DNA of 64,000 nt, from positions 1-64,000 of the forward strand of contig NZ_JAFR01000011.1 of assembly GCF_000526235.1 (NCBI RefSeq). Reading direction: 5' to 3'. Within the stretch, counting starts at the first letter, position 1; the number at the start of each line of letters is the position of its first letter. The notes under the pieces are model-generated. The model worked only from the letters and a program-made list of their open reading frames with translations, was not told the DNA's origin and searched no databases. Shown here in pieces: positions 46,992 to 56,581 of the stretch. This DNA is from Acholeplasma granularum ATCC 19168. Lineage in GTDB: Bacteria > Bacillota_I > Bacilli_A > Acholeplasmatales > Acholeplasmataceae. The position numbers and the translations under genes were made by a program.

Positions 46992-47031
46992 CTAACCATG
47001 CAGGAAAAGGGGTCATTTCCTGCATGGTTAG
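46992..47031. other. perfect 16-bp hairpin without U-run
   Basis: CTAACCATGCAGGAAA / TTTCCTGCATGGTTAG with an 8-base loop, right after the riboswitch-controlled gene. No U-run on either strand, so it is not a standard terminator; it may be an mRNA-processing or a mobile-element end structure. Confidence 0.6.
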
Positions 47032-47140
47032 ATATATGAATGATAAAATTAATTAATTTATATCGTTTGCTAGGATTCCATATGATTATATTTCTTTTGA
47101 AGTAATTACTGTATATAGTGTAAATTTTTTAATATATCAA

Positions 47141-47179
47141 TTGCTATTTCGTCACGAAAACTATATAATAAACGTGACG
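47141..47179 (+). promoter_or_regulatory. AbiE promoter with palindromic operator
   Basis: -35 TTGCTA (47141-47146), 17-base spacer, -10 TATAAT (47164-47169). A perfect 7-bp inverted repeat CGTCACG (47150-47156) / CGTGACG (47173-47179) flanks the -10 and touches the GAGGTG ribosome site. This is the classic layout for antitoxin autorepression. Confidence 0.65.
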
Positions 47180-47189
47180 AGGTGATTAT

Positions 47190-47816
47190 ATGCAAAGACC
47201 AGACTATCAAGGGCAAGTATTAAATCAAATTGAAAGTAAACCGGCAGGCACACTATTTATTTATAGTGATTTTTTTGAAATTGCAGAGGCAACAGCAATT
47301 AGGCAAATTTTAAGAAGACTTTCAAATGAAAAAAAGGTGACAAAAATTATGGATGGTATGTATGTCAAATTGGAATATAGTCATGTATTAAAAAAATATA
47401 TATATCCATCAACGATTAATGTTGCACAGACACTTGCAAGAAAATTCAACTGGAATATATATCCGTCTAAACATACAGCATTGAATATTGTAGGATTATC
47501 TACTCAAATATCAAATACGTATGAATTCTTAAGTGATGGACCATATAGAAAATATATATACTTAAGTAATGAAATTAGTTTTAAAAAATCAGCTAATAAA
47601 AAAATAAAGATAAACTCAGATGTTTTGATTAATCTTATCATTGCATTAGATGCATATGGTAAAGATACAATAAAAGATAATGAAGTGCAAATAATAAGTA
47701 AGTACATAGAAAATAATAAACTGACAGAAGAACTATTAGATCAAAATAAAACAATCCCTGAGTGGATGTACTTAGTCATAAAAAACATTCTAAAGAAAGG
47801 ACAGAAAAATGATTGA
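47190..47816 (+). CDS. AbiEi-like antitoxin (DUF6088 family)
   Basis: 208 residues. An N-terminal winged-helix part (~1-70, FIYSDFFEIAEATAIRQILRRLSNEKKV and MDGMYVKLEY) and a C-terminal regulatory half, like AbiEi-type antitoxins of type IV toxin-antitoxin systems. Such proteins repress their own promoter and counteract the nucleotidyltransferase toxin without binding it directly. An inverted repeat spans its promoter. Overlaps the toxin gene by 8 bases. Confidence 0.78.
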   Translation: MQRPDYQGQVLNQIESKPAGTLFIYSDFFEIAEATAIRQILRRLSNEKKVTKIMDGMYVKLEYSHVLKKYIYPSTINVAQTLARKFNWNIYPSKHTALNIVGLSTQISNTYEFLSDGPYRKYIYLSNEISFKKSANKKIKINSDVLINLIIALDAYGKDTIKDNEVQIISKYIENNKLTEELLDQNKTIPEWMYLVIKNILKKGQKND

Positions 47817-48816
47817 TATTGCTTTGATGGATATAAAAGAAAGAGAATTACTGTTTAGAGAAACTGCACGAGTTAGTGGATTAAGTGAAGCTATTATTGA
47901 AAAAGATTTTTGGGTATGTTTTATGCTTAAACATCTATTTGTAAGTTCTAAATTTAAAAATGATATATATTTTAAAGGTGGTACGAGTTTATCTAAATGC
48001 TATGGTCTTATTCAAAGATTCTCAGAGGACATTGATATCATACTGAATTGGACTTTTCTTGGTTATACAGAAGGTGGACCTTGGCAAGATAGATCAAATA
48101 CAGCACAGGAAAAGTTAAACGAAGAAATCAATCGTAAGACAAGTGAATTTTTAGAATCTATATTCGTTCCAACGTTAAAAGATGAACTTGAAAAACAAGG
48201 GTTTGATGCGTTTAAAATTGAAATTGATGAAAATGATGGATTGACAGTCCTATTCACATATCCAGCAATTTATGATGATAAGTATATTGTTCCAAGAATT
48301 AGGTTGGAGATAGGTGCTCTAGCAGCTAGACTACCAATAGAAGAAAAAGTAGTAACTCCCTACATTGAAGACTACCTAAAAGAATCAATTAATGGTTATG
48401 GATTTAAGGTGAACGTCATTAGTGCAGTACGCACTTTATTTGAGAAAATAACGATATTACATGGTGAAGCAAATAGAATATCAAATCATCCAATCAGATA
48501 TGCAAGACATTATTACGATGTATATAAGATGGTAAATACACTGTTATTAAATGAAGCGCTAGCAAATATTGAATTACTAAAAGATGTTGTAGAGTTTAAG
48601 ATGAAATTCTATAGGTCACCAAGATCAAAATATGAAGAAATACTAGAAGGGAATTTGAGACTAGTTCCGAGTAATGATGCAATCAAGGTGTTTGAAAAAG
48701 ACTATGAAGAAATGAAACAAATGTTTTTTGGAGATATTCCAGAGTTTAATGATATTATTAAAAAAATTAGTGATGTTCAAGCTATTTTTAATAAACAAAT
48801 ACTAATTAGATACTAA
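47809..48816 (+). CDS. AbiEii-type nucleotidyltransferase toxin
   Basis: 335 residues. Nucleotidyltransferase motif FKGGTSLSKCYGLIQRFSEDIDIILNW (GGTSLS and S-DID), matching AbiEii/type IV toxins. The pair gives abortive phage defence or plasmid/island maintenance. Second gene of the abiE operon; downstream DNA is transposon debris, so the pair marks the accessory island. Confidence 0.85.
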   Translation: MIDIALMDIKERELLFRETARVSGLSEAIIEKDFWVCFMLKHLFVSSKFKNDIYFKGGTSLSKCYGLIQRFSEDIDIILNWTFLGYTEGGPWQDRSNTAQEKLNEEINRKTSEFLESIFVPTLKDELEKQGFDAFKIEIDENDGLTVLFTYPAIYDDKYIVPRIRLEIGALAARLPIEEKVVTPYIEDYLKESINGYGFKVNVISAVRTLFEKITILHGEANRISNHPIRYARHYYDVYKMVNTLLLNEALANIELLKDVVEFKMKFYRSPRSKYEEILEGNLRLVPSNDAIKVFEKDYEEMKQMFFGDIPEFNDIIKKISDVQAIFNKQILIRY

Positions 48817-48899
48817 AAAACGAATAATACGAAAAAAACAAAGGATAAGGGATAAATATATGATGATAGATGAAGAACTTAAATTTTTAGGTAAAAAAT

Positions 48900-49166
48900 T
48901 TAGATCGATTGAATGATGGTGAGATTAAAGCTGTTTATGAAAAAATCTAAAATGACACAGGCATATTTATATTTATTCATTTTATTGGTAAAGACTTCGT
49001 CAATAGAGATAACTTCGCCTAATTTTCTAGGGTGGGTATCGATGTGCTTATCAAATATATTAATCACACTTTGACTAGATACATTAAATAACTTTGCTGT
49101 ATCAGCGAAGTTATGATGGATATCTTTTAAGTGATTTAAGATAGATAGTTTGGTGTTTAAACTCAT
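48900..49166 (-). pseudogene. ISL3-family transposase fragment
   Basis: An 88-codon internal piece of an ISL3-type transposase: HTH-like segment with ADTAKLFNVSSQSVINIF followed by the first DDE block VISIDEVFTNKMNKYKYACVILDF. The C-terminal residues after ILDF diverge, suggesting a frameshift or deletion. Ends and inverted repeats are missing; a remnant. Confidence 0.75.
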
Positions 49167-51396
49167 ACGTTCATATGATTGGTTAAATATAAATATAATT
49201 GGTGAAGATTACCACATCGATAGATACCATTTAAATGGCATCACAATCGATCATGGAATTAGCTATGATAAGTATAACAGACTTAGACAAATTACAAATA
49301 TGGGTAAAGCTGTTGTATATAGATATCAAGATGACGGCAATCCATATCATGTAGACGATCCGAGATACAACATATATCAATTTGAAGAAAGCCCATTAAC
49401 TGCAGGGCTTACTCAAATCATAGATCCTTACGAAAATACTAAATATACGTATCACTATGATAGAAATAGTAACTTATATGGTTATGATAATGGCAATAGT
49501 ATAGTACCCATAGAAGTAATGCGTATAAATGGTACTGATCTGTCATATACATATGGTCCAGATAAAAACCACACAAGACTAGCAAGCGTTATACATGATG
49601 AGAGCCATCAAACCCCATATGTCATGGAAACTAATGATAGTTTCAATGAAGAAAATATCAGAAGAGATTTTAAATTTAAATACACTTATACAAATGAAAC
49701 TGGATCAGTTGGTATCTTAGACCGCATTAAGACAGTAGAAGCTAATTTCAAACATAATGAAGATCAGGCAGCACAGCTTACAGCGTATGACTATAAAAAT
49801 GCCAATCAGATATTAGATAAAGTAACTACCACACTCATACAACAACAAGCACAGCATCAAAAAACAGTTATAACAACAAATTACCATACCGAAAACAACG
49901 AGATAACTATTGAAGAATCTATTGTAAAATATGCTAAAAATGCGTATAATGAATATGAACAAATTGGGCAGGAAGATAAAGACATCACCTTTTCATATGA
50001 TAAACTTGGACGTATATCCTATGAAGTCAAAGGTGATGGTACCAGACTAGATTATACATATTTAGGATCTACAAATAAACTCTTAAAAATTCATAAAAAT
50101 CAAGTACTATATAAGAACTACACATATGATCAAGATAAACTAACCCATATTAATAGTCATAGTGTCGTATACGATAGTGATGGATATATGATAAGTTTTA
50201 AAGGGATGCCCATTGTTTATGATACTAGAGGTTTTATTGTCGAATATGGATCAGACACATACTACTATAACCATAAGGGGATAAGGTATAAAAAAGAAAC
50301 ACCAAATGGTTATAGCTTATATTATTATGATGATACTAGATTACTAGCAGAAGCAATATATGAATTAGATAATAATACATATAAATTAAAAGATACAATG
50401 CATTTCTTCTATAATGCATTGGGCATAGCCGGTATATCATATAAGGGCATAAAGTATAACTATGTATTAGATGCATATGGCCATGTAAGTCAGATACATA
50501 AAGATGGTAGACTCATTGGTGCCTATAGTTATGATGCATTTGGTAACCATGAGATTGTATATTATACAACAGATACTGAAGAAATAGCATTACTCAATAA
50601 CAATCCATTTAGATGGAAAGGTTATTATCAAGATGTTGATACACAGATCATCTGGATTGGAAAAGTGCCTTATAATAAAAAGTTGGGTGAATGGTTATCA
50701 GAAGCATTCATTCAAGGTATGGATAGCCAGATGATGAGGGGGATATCATTATATCCTTACATGGGGATTGATCCAGTCGTGTACCTGGATAGTAGCGGGA
50801 ATTCATGGGAGTCATATTGGAAAACGGGTATAGGATTTGTCGCCGCAACTGCATTGCTTGCAGTTACTGCTGTAGCAGTTGTAGCTTTTGGAGGAACTCT
50901 CCTAATTCCAGCATTAATTGGTGCAGGAATTGGTGCCGGGACAAGCGTTATTGGTCAAGGCGTAGGTAATATGATGTCTGGAAAAGGATTTTTTGATGAT
51001 TTTAGTCTAGAGTCTGTTTTCTTTGGTACCATTGCTGGGGCAGCTTTTGCAACTGGTGTTGGAGGTCTTTTTGGAGCGATAGGTATAGGAGCAGTTTCTA
51101 ATGGGGGATTATCTGCTATGCAACAACAAAGTTGGACGAACATTGGAATTGGTGCTCTAGTTGGAGGAGCGGCAGCAGGAGTTGGTTATGGATTAGGTAA
51201 GTTGGTGTCTACCCAAGTATTCAAGAATAGTGATGTGGTATTCAGTGACATCTATCAGATGACTTTAATGGATACTAATAAATTCAATGCCGTAATGATT
51301 GCATTTGCATCCACGTACTATACTTTTATTCCGTCTGCAACAAACGGTGCTGCAAGAGCTGTAATAAATTACTTAAATAAATTAAGAGGTGAGTAA
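49150..51396 (+). pseudogene. RHS/YD-repeat protein, N-terminally truncated, with variable C-terminus
   Basis: 748 codons of RHS protein. YD repeats occupy ~1-480 (ISYDKYNRLRQI, YSYDAFGNHEIV). The RHS core end NPFRWKGYY then a degraded LYPYMGIDPVVYLDSSGN follows. After it comes a Gly/Ala-rich hydrophobic stretch (~550-690, IGAGIGAGTS, GALVGGAAAGVGYG) and a short C-terminal tail of unknown fold. The 5' end is cut at the ISL3 remnant (the first ~10 codons read through it); no signal peptide, so it is probably an orphan or dead toxin-delivery cassette. The C-terminal tail shows no nuclease motif. Confidence 0.7.
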
Positions 51397-51397
51397 T

Positions 51398-51754
51398 GTG
51401 AATAATAAAAAAAAACAAAATAAAGCAACTTTATTTATTGTAGTAATAACAAGTCTAATCATCTATGTGTTATTAATGATTTTATGCATAAATAAACTTG
51501 TTATTTCTTATAACCCCTTAAGTCTTACACTTATGAGTATTTCATTTGGGTTTTACATGATTGGTTTTCTAATCATGGCTACCCCTAAAAGATTTTACAA
51601 TCTTATATATAAATTGTTTCACAAAAGTCTCGAAGAAGGATATTACCAGATTACTATGGCAACATATGAAAATAATAAATTCTATATACAATCAGAACGA
51701 GTTCTTTTGAACTTATCATATATTATATTAATTATCATTTTACTTATAGGCTGA
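51398..51754 (+). CDS. small membrane protein, possible RHS-linked immunity protein
   Basis: About 118 residues with three hydrophobic helices (~13-33, ~45-64 and the C-terminal ~18). Start at GTG 51398, eight bases after GAGG; the GTG at 51389 is too close to it. Immediately follows the RHS C-terminal cassette, where immunity genes normally sit, so a membrane immunity role is plausible. No family recognised; the assignment rests on position and topology only. Confidence 0.5.
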   Translation: MNNKKKQNKATLFIVVITSLIIYVLLMILCINKLVISYNPLSLTLMSISFGFYMIGFLIMATPKRFYNLIYKLFHKSLEEGYYQITMATYENNKFYIQSERVLLNLSYIILIIILLIG

Positions 51755-51777
51755 TTTATATCTAGATTACAAACTTT

Positions 51778-51838
51778 AGTTTAGCTTTTAATGCCGCAAC
51801 GTAGTTATGTTTATAGTTAAGTTGCGGTATACTAAACT
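51778..51838. other. inverted repeat after the RHS cassette
   Basis: GCCGCAAC / GTTGCGGT arms with a 20-base loop, flanked by short TTTAGT/ACTAAA arms. No poly-U. Could be a transposon end or a processing hairpin; function not known. Confidence 0.35.
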
Positions 51839-51905
51839 GAGTATAAAAAGAATGATTGGAAAATTTGTCTTACTTGTAGATTCAGTTGAACTAATTCTTT
51901 TATTG

Positions 51906-51929
51906 CCACATGTAATCATGTGGTTTTTT
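51906..51929 (+). terminator. terminator upstream of the second RHS fragment
   Basis: CCACATG / CATGTGG stem with a 4-base loop and a run of six T. Confidence 0.75.
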
Positions 51930-51965
51930 GTACTTCAGTGAAGATGATGATAAAATGATTTTAGT

Positions 51966-52496
51966 ATGAATCAAGGGATATCCAATTTTAATATTTATAG
52001 TAGAGTAAGCCAAGGTGAAAACACATTCTTGCTGAGTAAAAAGGCATATACATTTAAAGAAACACACTATGAAATTCATGAGATAAAAGATACCGTTATT
52101 GGACATGATAACTTTAATATATCATCAAATACTAGCAATTTTGTTAAAATTTATTATAATGGATTGATCAAAGCATCATGTAGTAATGGACTGGTTACCG
52201 AATATCTTTATGATGCTTATGGCAATATTGAAAAGGAAATTATACATGAACAAGCAGAACCAAGTAATATCATTAATGAAATTACTTATGCATATGATAA
52301 TGTTATCCCTTTAGGAAGAGAAAATCCAATATATATAGTCCAAAATGATGAAAGAATTGATTTTGAATATCACCCTATAAGTAAAAGAATCATTTCAGAA
52401 ACAACTAGTCATATTCAAAAAACATATAGTTATGATTTGTTTCAAAACCATGTGATTGATGAATCTGGTACTATGTCAATAAATCGGACAATATAA
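51966..52496 (+). pseudogene. second RHS/YD-repeat fragment, interrupted by IS3
   Basis: YD-repeat type sequence (LYDAYGNIEKEI, EYHPISKRIISETT, YSYDLFQNHVIDESG). The frame runs into the left end of the IS3-type element and ends at a stop inside it (the last three codons are IS sequence), so insertion truncated it. Upstream start uncertain (ATG 51966, no strong ribosome site). It is a different part of the RHS core from the preceding cassette and lies downstream of it, so the locus is rearranged. Confidence 0.65.
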
Positions 52497-52506
52497 AATT
52501 AGAGAA

Positions 52507-53346
52507 TCATGCTTTTAGTGATAACTTTGCTGTTTCACTGAGTTCATATTGTCTTTCGAATGCTTCCGGACTAATATAATCTAGTGTTCCATGAATTCTG
52601 TGATTGTTGTAAAATGTTTCAATGTATTCAAATACGAGTGATTTTGCGTGAGGTAGATTTAGAATGTCATACCGATTTAACCATTCACGCTTTATAAGAG
52701 CGTGAAATGATTCAATACAGGCGTTGTCCCAGGGATCTCCCTTCTTAGAATAACTTGGTGTCATATTTGAATTAAATAATTTTAAATATTCTTTGGAAAT
52801 ATAATGACTACCACGGTCATTATGAATAATAAGTGGCTCATCTATTTTTCTTAATTGCTTAGCTTTTTTAACACATTCAGTTACACAGATAACCTCTAGT
52901 GTATCTGTTAATTTCCAAGCGATAATCTTTCTTGAAAACAGATCCATTACGCTTGTTAAATAAACGAACTTATCATATCTTGTCCAAATATAAGTGATAT
53001 CAGTAACCCACACAGTATTTGGTTTATCAACCTTGAAGTTACGCTAAACATGATTAACCAATGTAGAACTTAAATCACTGTTTATCGTCGTTTTAGTTGT
53101 TTTCTTAACATAATGCGCTTTAATGCCCATTTGCTTCATATACACACTTACAGTGCGTAATGAAGCCTTAATACCGCGTTTCTTTAGTCGTTTATAAATC
53201 TTAGGTGCACCATAGATTTCCTTAGATTCTGTATGAATCGCTTTAATTGCTTTTTTAATACGTTTTCTTTGAAGTTCGGTTTTACTAGTTGTTCGCTTCA
53301 AAAAGTTATAATATCCGGATTTTGAAACACCTAATATTGCCAGCAC
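52507..53346 (-). pseudogene. IS3 transposase orfB, broken by an in-frame amber codon
   Basis: Integrase-core transposase. The DDE residues are in place: WVTDITYI (D), IIHNDRGSHY (D), NACIESFHALIKRE (E). A TAG follows NHV at 53044-53046 and the reading continues in the same frame (RNFKVDKPNT...), so a single nonsense change splits the gene. Upstream, the orfA-orfB junction also carries stops and an apparent frameshift. The element is therefore inactive. Confidence 0.8.
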
Positions 53347-53411
53347 CCTGAAAACTTAAAATACGGTGTTTCTCTTCTTTAACCAATTGATAAATTATTT
53401 GGGTTCTTCGC

Positions 53412-53690
53412 TTAAGACATGCCGATAGCTTTTTTTAAGATTCTTAGTGCGTCCTCTTTTGATTGTAATTCACGCTTTAATCTAGCATTTTCTTTTTCTA
53501 AGTCACTTGAGTAATTTCCACTTCCTCGAACCTCAATTGTATTGGTTGTTTCAAATTCTTTTGCCCACTTGTAGTATGATGCTGCTGTAATACCTAGATT
53601 CCTACATACTGCTGCAACGTTTAACTCTGGGTGATCTTTTCGATATTGAAGTGCGTTTAACTTAAATTCTTTATCGTAATGTTTTGCCAT
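53412..53690 (-). CDS. IS3-family orfA
   Basis: 92-residue HTH protein of the IS3 type: KEFKLNALQYRKDHPELNVAAVCRNLGITAASYYKWAKEF (HTH, ~10-50) and a leucine-zipper-like coiled coil (SDLEKENARLKRELQSKEDALRILKKA). A 3' slippery heptamer AAAAAAG (minus strand, around 53428-53437) is the usual programmed -1 frameshift site, but the shifted frame soon meets a stop. Confidence 0.8.
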   Translation of the reverse strand: MAKHYDKEFKLNALQYRKDHPELNVAAVCRNLGITAASYYKWAKEFETTNTIEVRGSGNYSSDLEKENARLKRELQSKEDALRILKKAIGMS

Positions 53691-53795
53691 AGAAAGTTCA
53701 TCTCCTTATCTTGTTTTATTTTATCATGAACTCTCTATTCTTAACTTGTCCTATTTATATGCTAACATCAATTAGGAAGTAAGCATAATATTGAT

Positions 53796-54341
53796 TTGAA
53801 TAGTGTTAGTAAGAGCATGATAAATAAACAAGAAATAAAAGTAAAAACATTTTCAAGTAATAGATTATTAGAAATTCCCGACATTTTATTTGATGCAATT
53901 TTGGTCGAAAGAAAAAAATATGAGAAAAACAGAAGCAGAAGAATTAATGATAAGACTACACCATTTAAAGATTTAGGATATATATGTTGCACTACATATG
54001 GAAATCCTAGATCTTCAGGATTCCTTTTCAATCACTATAAAAAACTTCTTAAAGAAGCAAAATTGCCAGATATTAGATTCCATGATTTAAGAGCTACTTA
54101 TTGCACGATTTTAGTAGGTGAAAATTTTAGTCCAAAAGCAATATCAAAATTGATGGGCCACGCCTCAGAAATCATATCAATTGATGTTTATACAGATAAC
54201 TCTAAAATCATCGAAGATTGCTTATTAGAACTTGAACCATTTATTGAATCAGTAAGACCTAAATTATCAGAAAGTACTGCAGATGATGAAATAGAAGATT
54301 CGATAGAGATGGATACATATATTAATAGTTTGTTAAATTAA
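53796..54341 (+). pseudogene. tyrosine recombinase (integrase), C-terminal part only
   Basis: 181 codons covering the C-terminal catalytic domain of a phage/ICE-type integrase: FHDLRATYCTIL (His-x-x-Arg), KLMGHASEIISIDVYT (His and catalytic Tyr). The N-terminal arm-binding and core-binding domains and the first catalytic Arg region are incomplete, and the visible start lies just past the IS3 end, so the 5' part was lost. It marks an old integration event at the edge of the island. Confidence 0.8.
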
Positions 54342-54392
54342 AATAACAAGTATGAATACATGAACATAACATGAATTTCTTGTTATTTTTCT
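54340..54392 (+). terminator. integrase terminator
   Basis: AAAATAACAAG / CTTGTTATTTTT stem with a ~28-base loop and T-rich tail, directly after the integrase stop. Confidence 0.7.
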
Positions 54393-54474
54393 TTATAAAT
54401 GTTAAAATTGATTAGATAATTTCAAGTAAAATTATTTAGCACTATTTAGTTGGGAAACGGAATTTTTGTGACTT

Positions 54475-54544
54475 AATTTCGTCCCCAACAAAAAAAATTC
54501 ATTTTATGCATCAAAAAGTAGTCTTTGGAGACGAATTTGGGGAC
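54475..54544. other. inverted repeat downstream of integrase, possible att region
   Basis: GTCCCCAA (54481-54488) and TTGGGGAC (54537-54544) form an 8-bp inverted repeat with related TTTCGTCCCC / GACGAATTTGGGGAC context. It lies between the integrase remnant and uvrB, where an attachment site would be expected. No second copy was found in the window. Confidence 0.35.
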
Positions 54545-54624
54545 TAAATAAAGGAATTTACACACTAAATTTTGGCTGTATATGACTATAGTAATTATTT
54601 TAAAAATCTAAAGGAGGCGTTATC

Positions 54625-56580
54625 ATGTTCAAATTAGTATCACCTTTTAAACCGAGTGGTGATCAACCAGAAGCTATCGAAAAACTAATGAAAAACTTTA
54701 ATGACGGCCTTACTGAGCAAATATTACTGGGTGCTACAGGTACTGGTAAGACCTTTACGATTGCTAATATCATCCAAAAATTAGGTAAGAAAACACTCGT
54801 TTTAGCTCATAATAAGACATTAGCTGGTCAATTATATGGGGAACTCAAGAGCATATTCCCTGCTAATCGAGTGGAGTATTTTATATCTTACTATGATTAT
54901 TTTCAACCAGAAGCATATGTAGTTTCATCTGATACATATATAGAAAAGGATTCATCAATTAATGATGAAATTGATGAACTGCGCCACTCTGCAGTGGCAT
55001 CATTACTTACTAGAGAAGATGTGATTGTTGTTGCATCTGTTTCATGTATATATGGTATTGGAGATCCAGATGATTATAAAAATGCAACTATCTTTTTAAG
55101 AGTTGGTGAAGAATATGGTAGAAATCAACTACTTAATAGATTAATCGACTTAACCTATGAAAGAAACGATATTGATTTTAAAAGAGGAACATTTAGAGTA
55201 AGAGGGGATTCAGTAGAAATTATTCCAGCCAATGAAGCAAACCAAGGGATACGTGTTTCTTTTTTTGGTGATGAAATTGATGATATTATCTTATTTGATC
55301 CATTAACGGGTGTTTCTAAAGAGCGCACAACATTTATATCTATTTTCCCTGCAACGCTATTTATGGCTAATAAAGATAAAATGAAAGAAAGTATCCGTAG
55401 AATTAAAAATGAACTAGCTGAACAAATTCATTTTTTTCAAGGAGAAAATAAGTTACTTGAAGCTCAAAGAATTGAGATGCGTACGAAATACGATATTGAA
55501 ATGCTTGAAGAGATAGGTTTTACATCAGGTATTGAAAACTATTCAAGACACATCGCACTTCGAGAAGCTGGTGAAACACCTGCAACATTAATTGACTTTT
55601 TTGGTGACGATTATTTAATGATTATTGATGAATCTCACGTAACGATTCCTCAAATTAGAGGTATGTACTTTGGAGACCGTTCTAGAAAAGAAAACTTAGT
55701 TAATTTCGGTTTTAGATTACCAAGTGCTCTAGATAATAGACCTCTTAAATTTGATGAATTCCAAAAAAGACAAGATAAAGTCATTTATCTATCTGCAACA
55801 CCTGGTCCATATGAATTAGATAAAATGCTACCTATTGTAGAACAAATCATACGTCCTACTTATTTACTAGATCCTCTAATAGAAATTAGACCAACTAAAT
55901 CTCAAATAGACGATTTATACTTTGAAATTAAAAAACGTATAGAAAAAAATCAAAGAGTACTTGTTACAACACTTACAATCAAGATGAGTGAAGATTTAAC
56001 AAGACACTTTAAAGAATTAGGACTTAAAGTAGCATATTTACACAGTGAAGTTAAATCCTTAGAAAGAACAACGATTCTAAGAGCACTTCGAATGGGTAAA
56101 TATGATGTATTAATTGGTATAAACCTCTTACGTGAAGGACTAGACTTACCCGAGGTTGGATTAGTAGCAATCCTTGATGCGGATAAACAAGGTTTTCTTA
56201 GAAGTGAACGTTCATTAATTCAAACAATTGGACGTGCTGCAAGAAATATTGATGGTAGAGTCATAATGTATGCTGATACAATTTCAGAGTCAATGCAAAA
56301 AGCAATGGATGAAACCAATAGACGACGTAGTATTCAACAAAAATATAATGAACTATATGGTAAAACACCAACTCAAGTGGTAAAAGAAATTAGAGATGAT
56401 ATATCTATTAAAGGTGTTATCACCGATAAAGATTTAGATAATCTAAAACTCGATCAGAAACAAAAAGAAAAAGAAATTAAACGACTAGATACTTTAATGC
56501 GACAAGCAGCTAAAGATTTAGACTTTGAAAAAGCAATGGAAATTAGAGACTTAATATTCGAACTAAAGGCGGAAAAATAA
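54625..56580 (+). CDS. uvrB: excinuclease ABC subunit B
   Basis: 651-residue helicase-like subunit of nucleotide-excision repair that loads onto damaged DNA with UvrA and recruits UvrC. Walker [15 protein letters not shown], beta-hairpin region [15 protein letters not shown] variant [16 protein letters not shown], motif [11 protein letters not shown], and a C-terminal UVR domain ([17 protein letters not shown]). AAAGGAGG precedes the ATG. First gene of the core segment right of the island; pepF follows one base later. Confidence 0.97.
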   Translation: MFKLVSPFKPSGDQPEAIEKLMKNFNDGLTEQILLGATGTGKTFTIANIIQKLGKKTLVLAHNKTLAGQLYGELKSIFPANRVEYFISYYDYFQPEAYVVSSDTYIEKDSSINDEIDELRHSAVASLLTREDVIVVASVSCIYGIGDPDDYKNATIFLRVGEEYGRNQLLNRLIDLTYERNDIDFKRGTFRVRGDSVEIIPANEANQGIRVSFFGDEIDDIILFDPLTGVSKERTTFISIFPATLFMANKDKMKESIRRIKNELAEQIHFFQGENKLLEAQRIEMRTKYDIEMLEEIGFTSGIENYSRHIALREAGETPATLIDFFGDDYLMIIDESHVTIPQIRGMYFGDRSRKENLVNFGFRLPSALDNRPLKFDEFQKRQDKVIYLSATPGPYELDKMLPIVEQIIRPTYLLDPLIEIRPTKSQIDDLYFEIKKRIEKNQRVLVTTLTIKMSEDLTRHFKELGLKVAYLHSEVKSLERTTILRALRMGKYDVLIGINLLREGLDLPEVGLVAILDADKQGFLRSERSLIQTIGRAARNIDGRVIMYADTISESMQKAMDETNRRRSIQQKYNELYGKTPTQVVKEIRDDISIKGVITDKDLDNLKLDQKQKEKEIKRLDTLMRQAAKDLDFEKAMEIRDLIFELKAEK

Positions 56581-56581
56581 A

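Larger units (their letters stand above)
52486..53751 (-). mobile_element. decayed IS3-family insertion sequence
   Basis: About 1.27 kb, typical IS3 size, with imperfect terminal inverted repeats: left GGACAATATAAAATTAGAGA, right GGACAAGTTAAGAATAGAGA (minus strand). Contains orfA and a broken orfB on the minus strand. I see no clear target-site duplication. It has cut the RHS fragment on its left; on its right follows the integrase remnant. Confidence 0.8.

Noticed and set aside
46615-47025. 136-codon minus-strand ORF opposite the SAM-regulated gene
   Set aside because: Shadow: it runs across the riboswitch gene and the hairpin, has no ribosome signal, and the plus-strand gene has a perfect AAGGAGG and riboswitch.
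48860-48916. 18-codon ORF after the AbiE toxin gene with a fair ribosome site
   Set aside because: Too short and runs into the ISL3 remnant; likely the leftover start of a disrupted gene, not listed.
51786-51823. GCCGCAAC/GTTGCGGT inverted repeat as a terminator
   Set aside because: Loop of 20 bases and no U-run; listed only as an unexplained inverted repeat.
51966-52496. RHS fragment as an intact small gene
   Set aside because: Its last codons are IS3 sequence and it starts without a good ribosome site; scored as a pseudogene.
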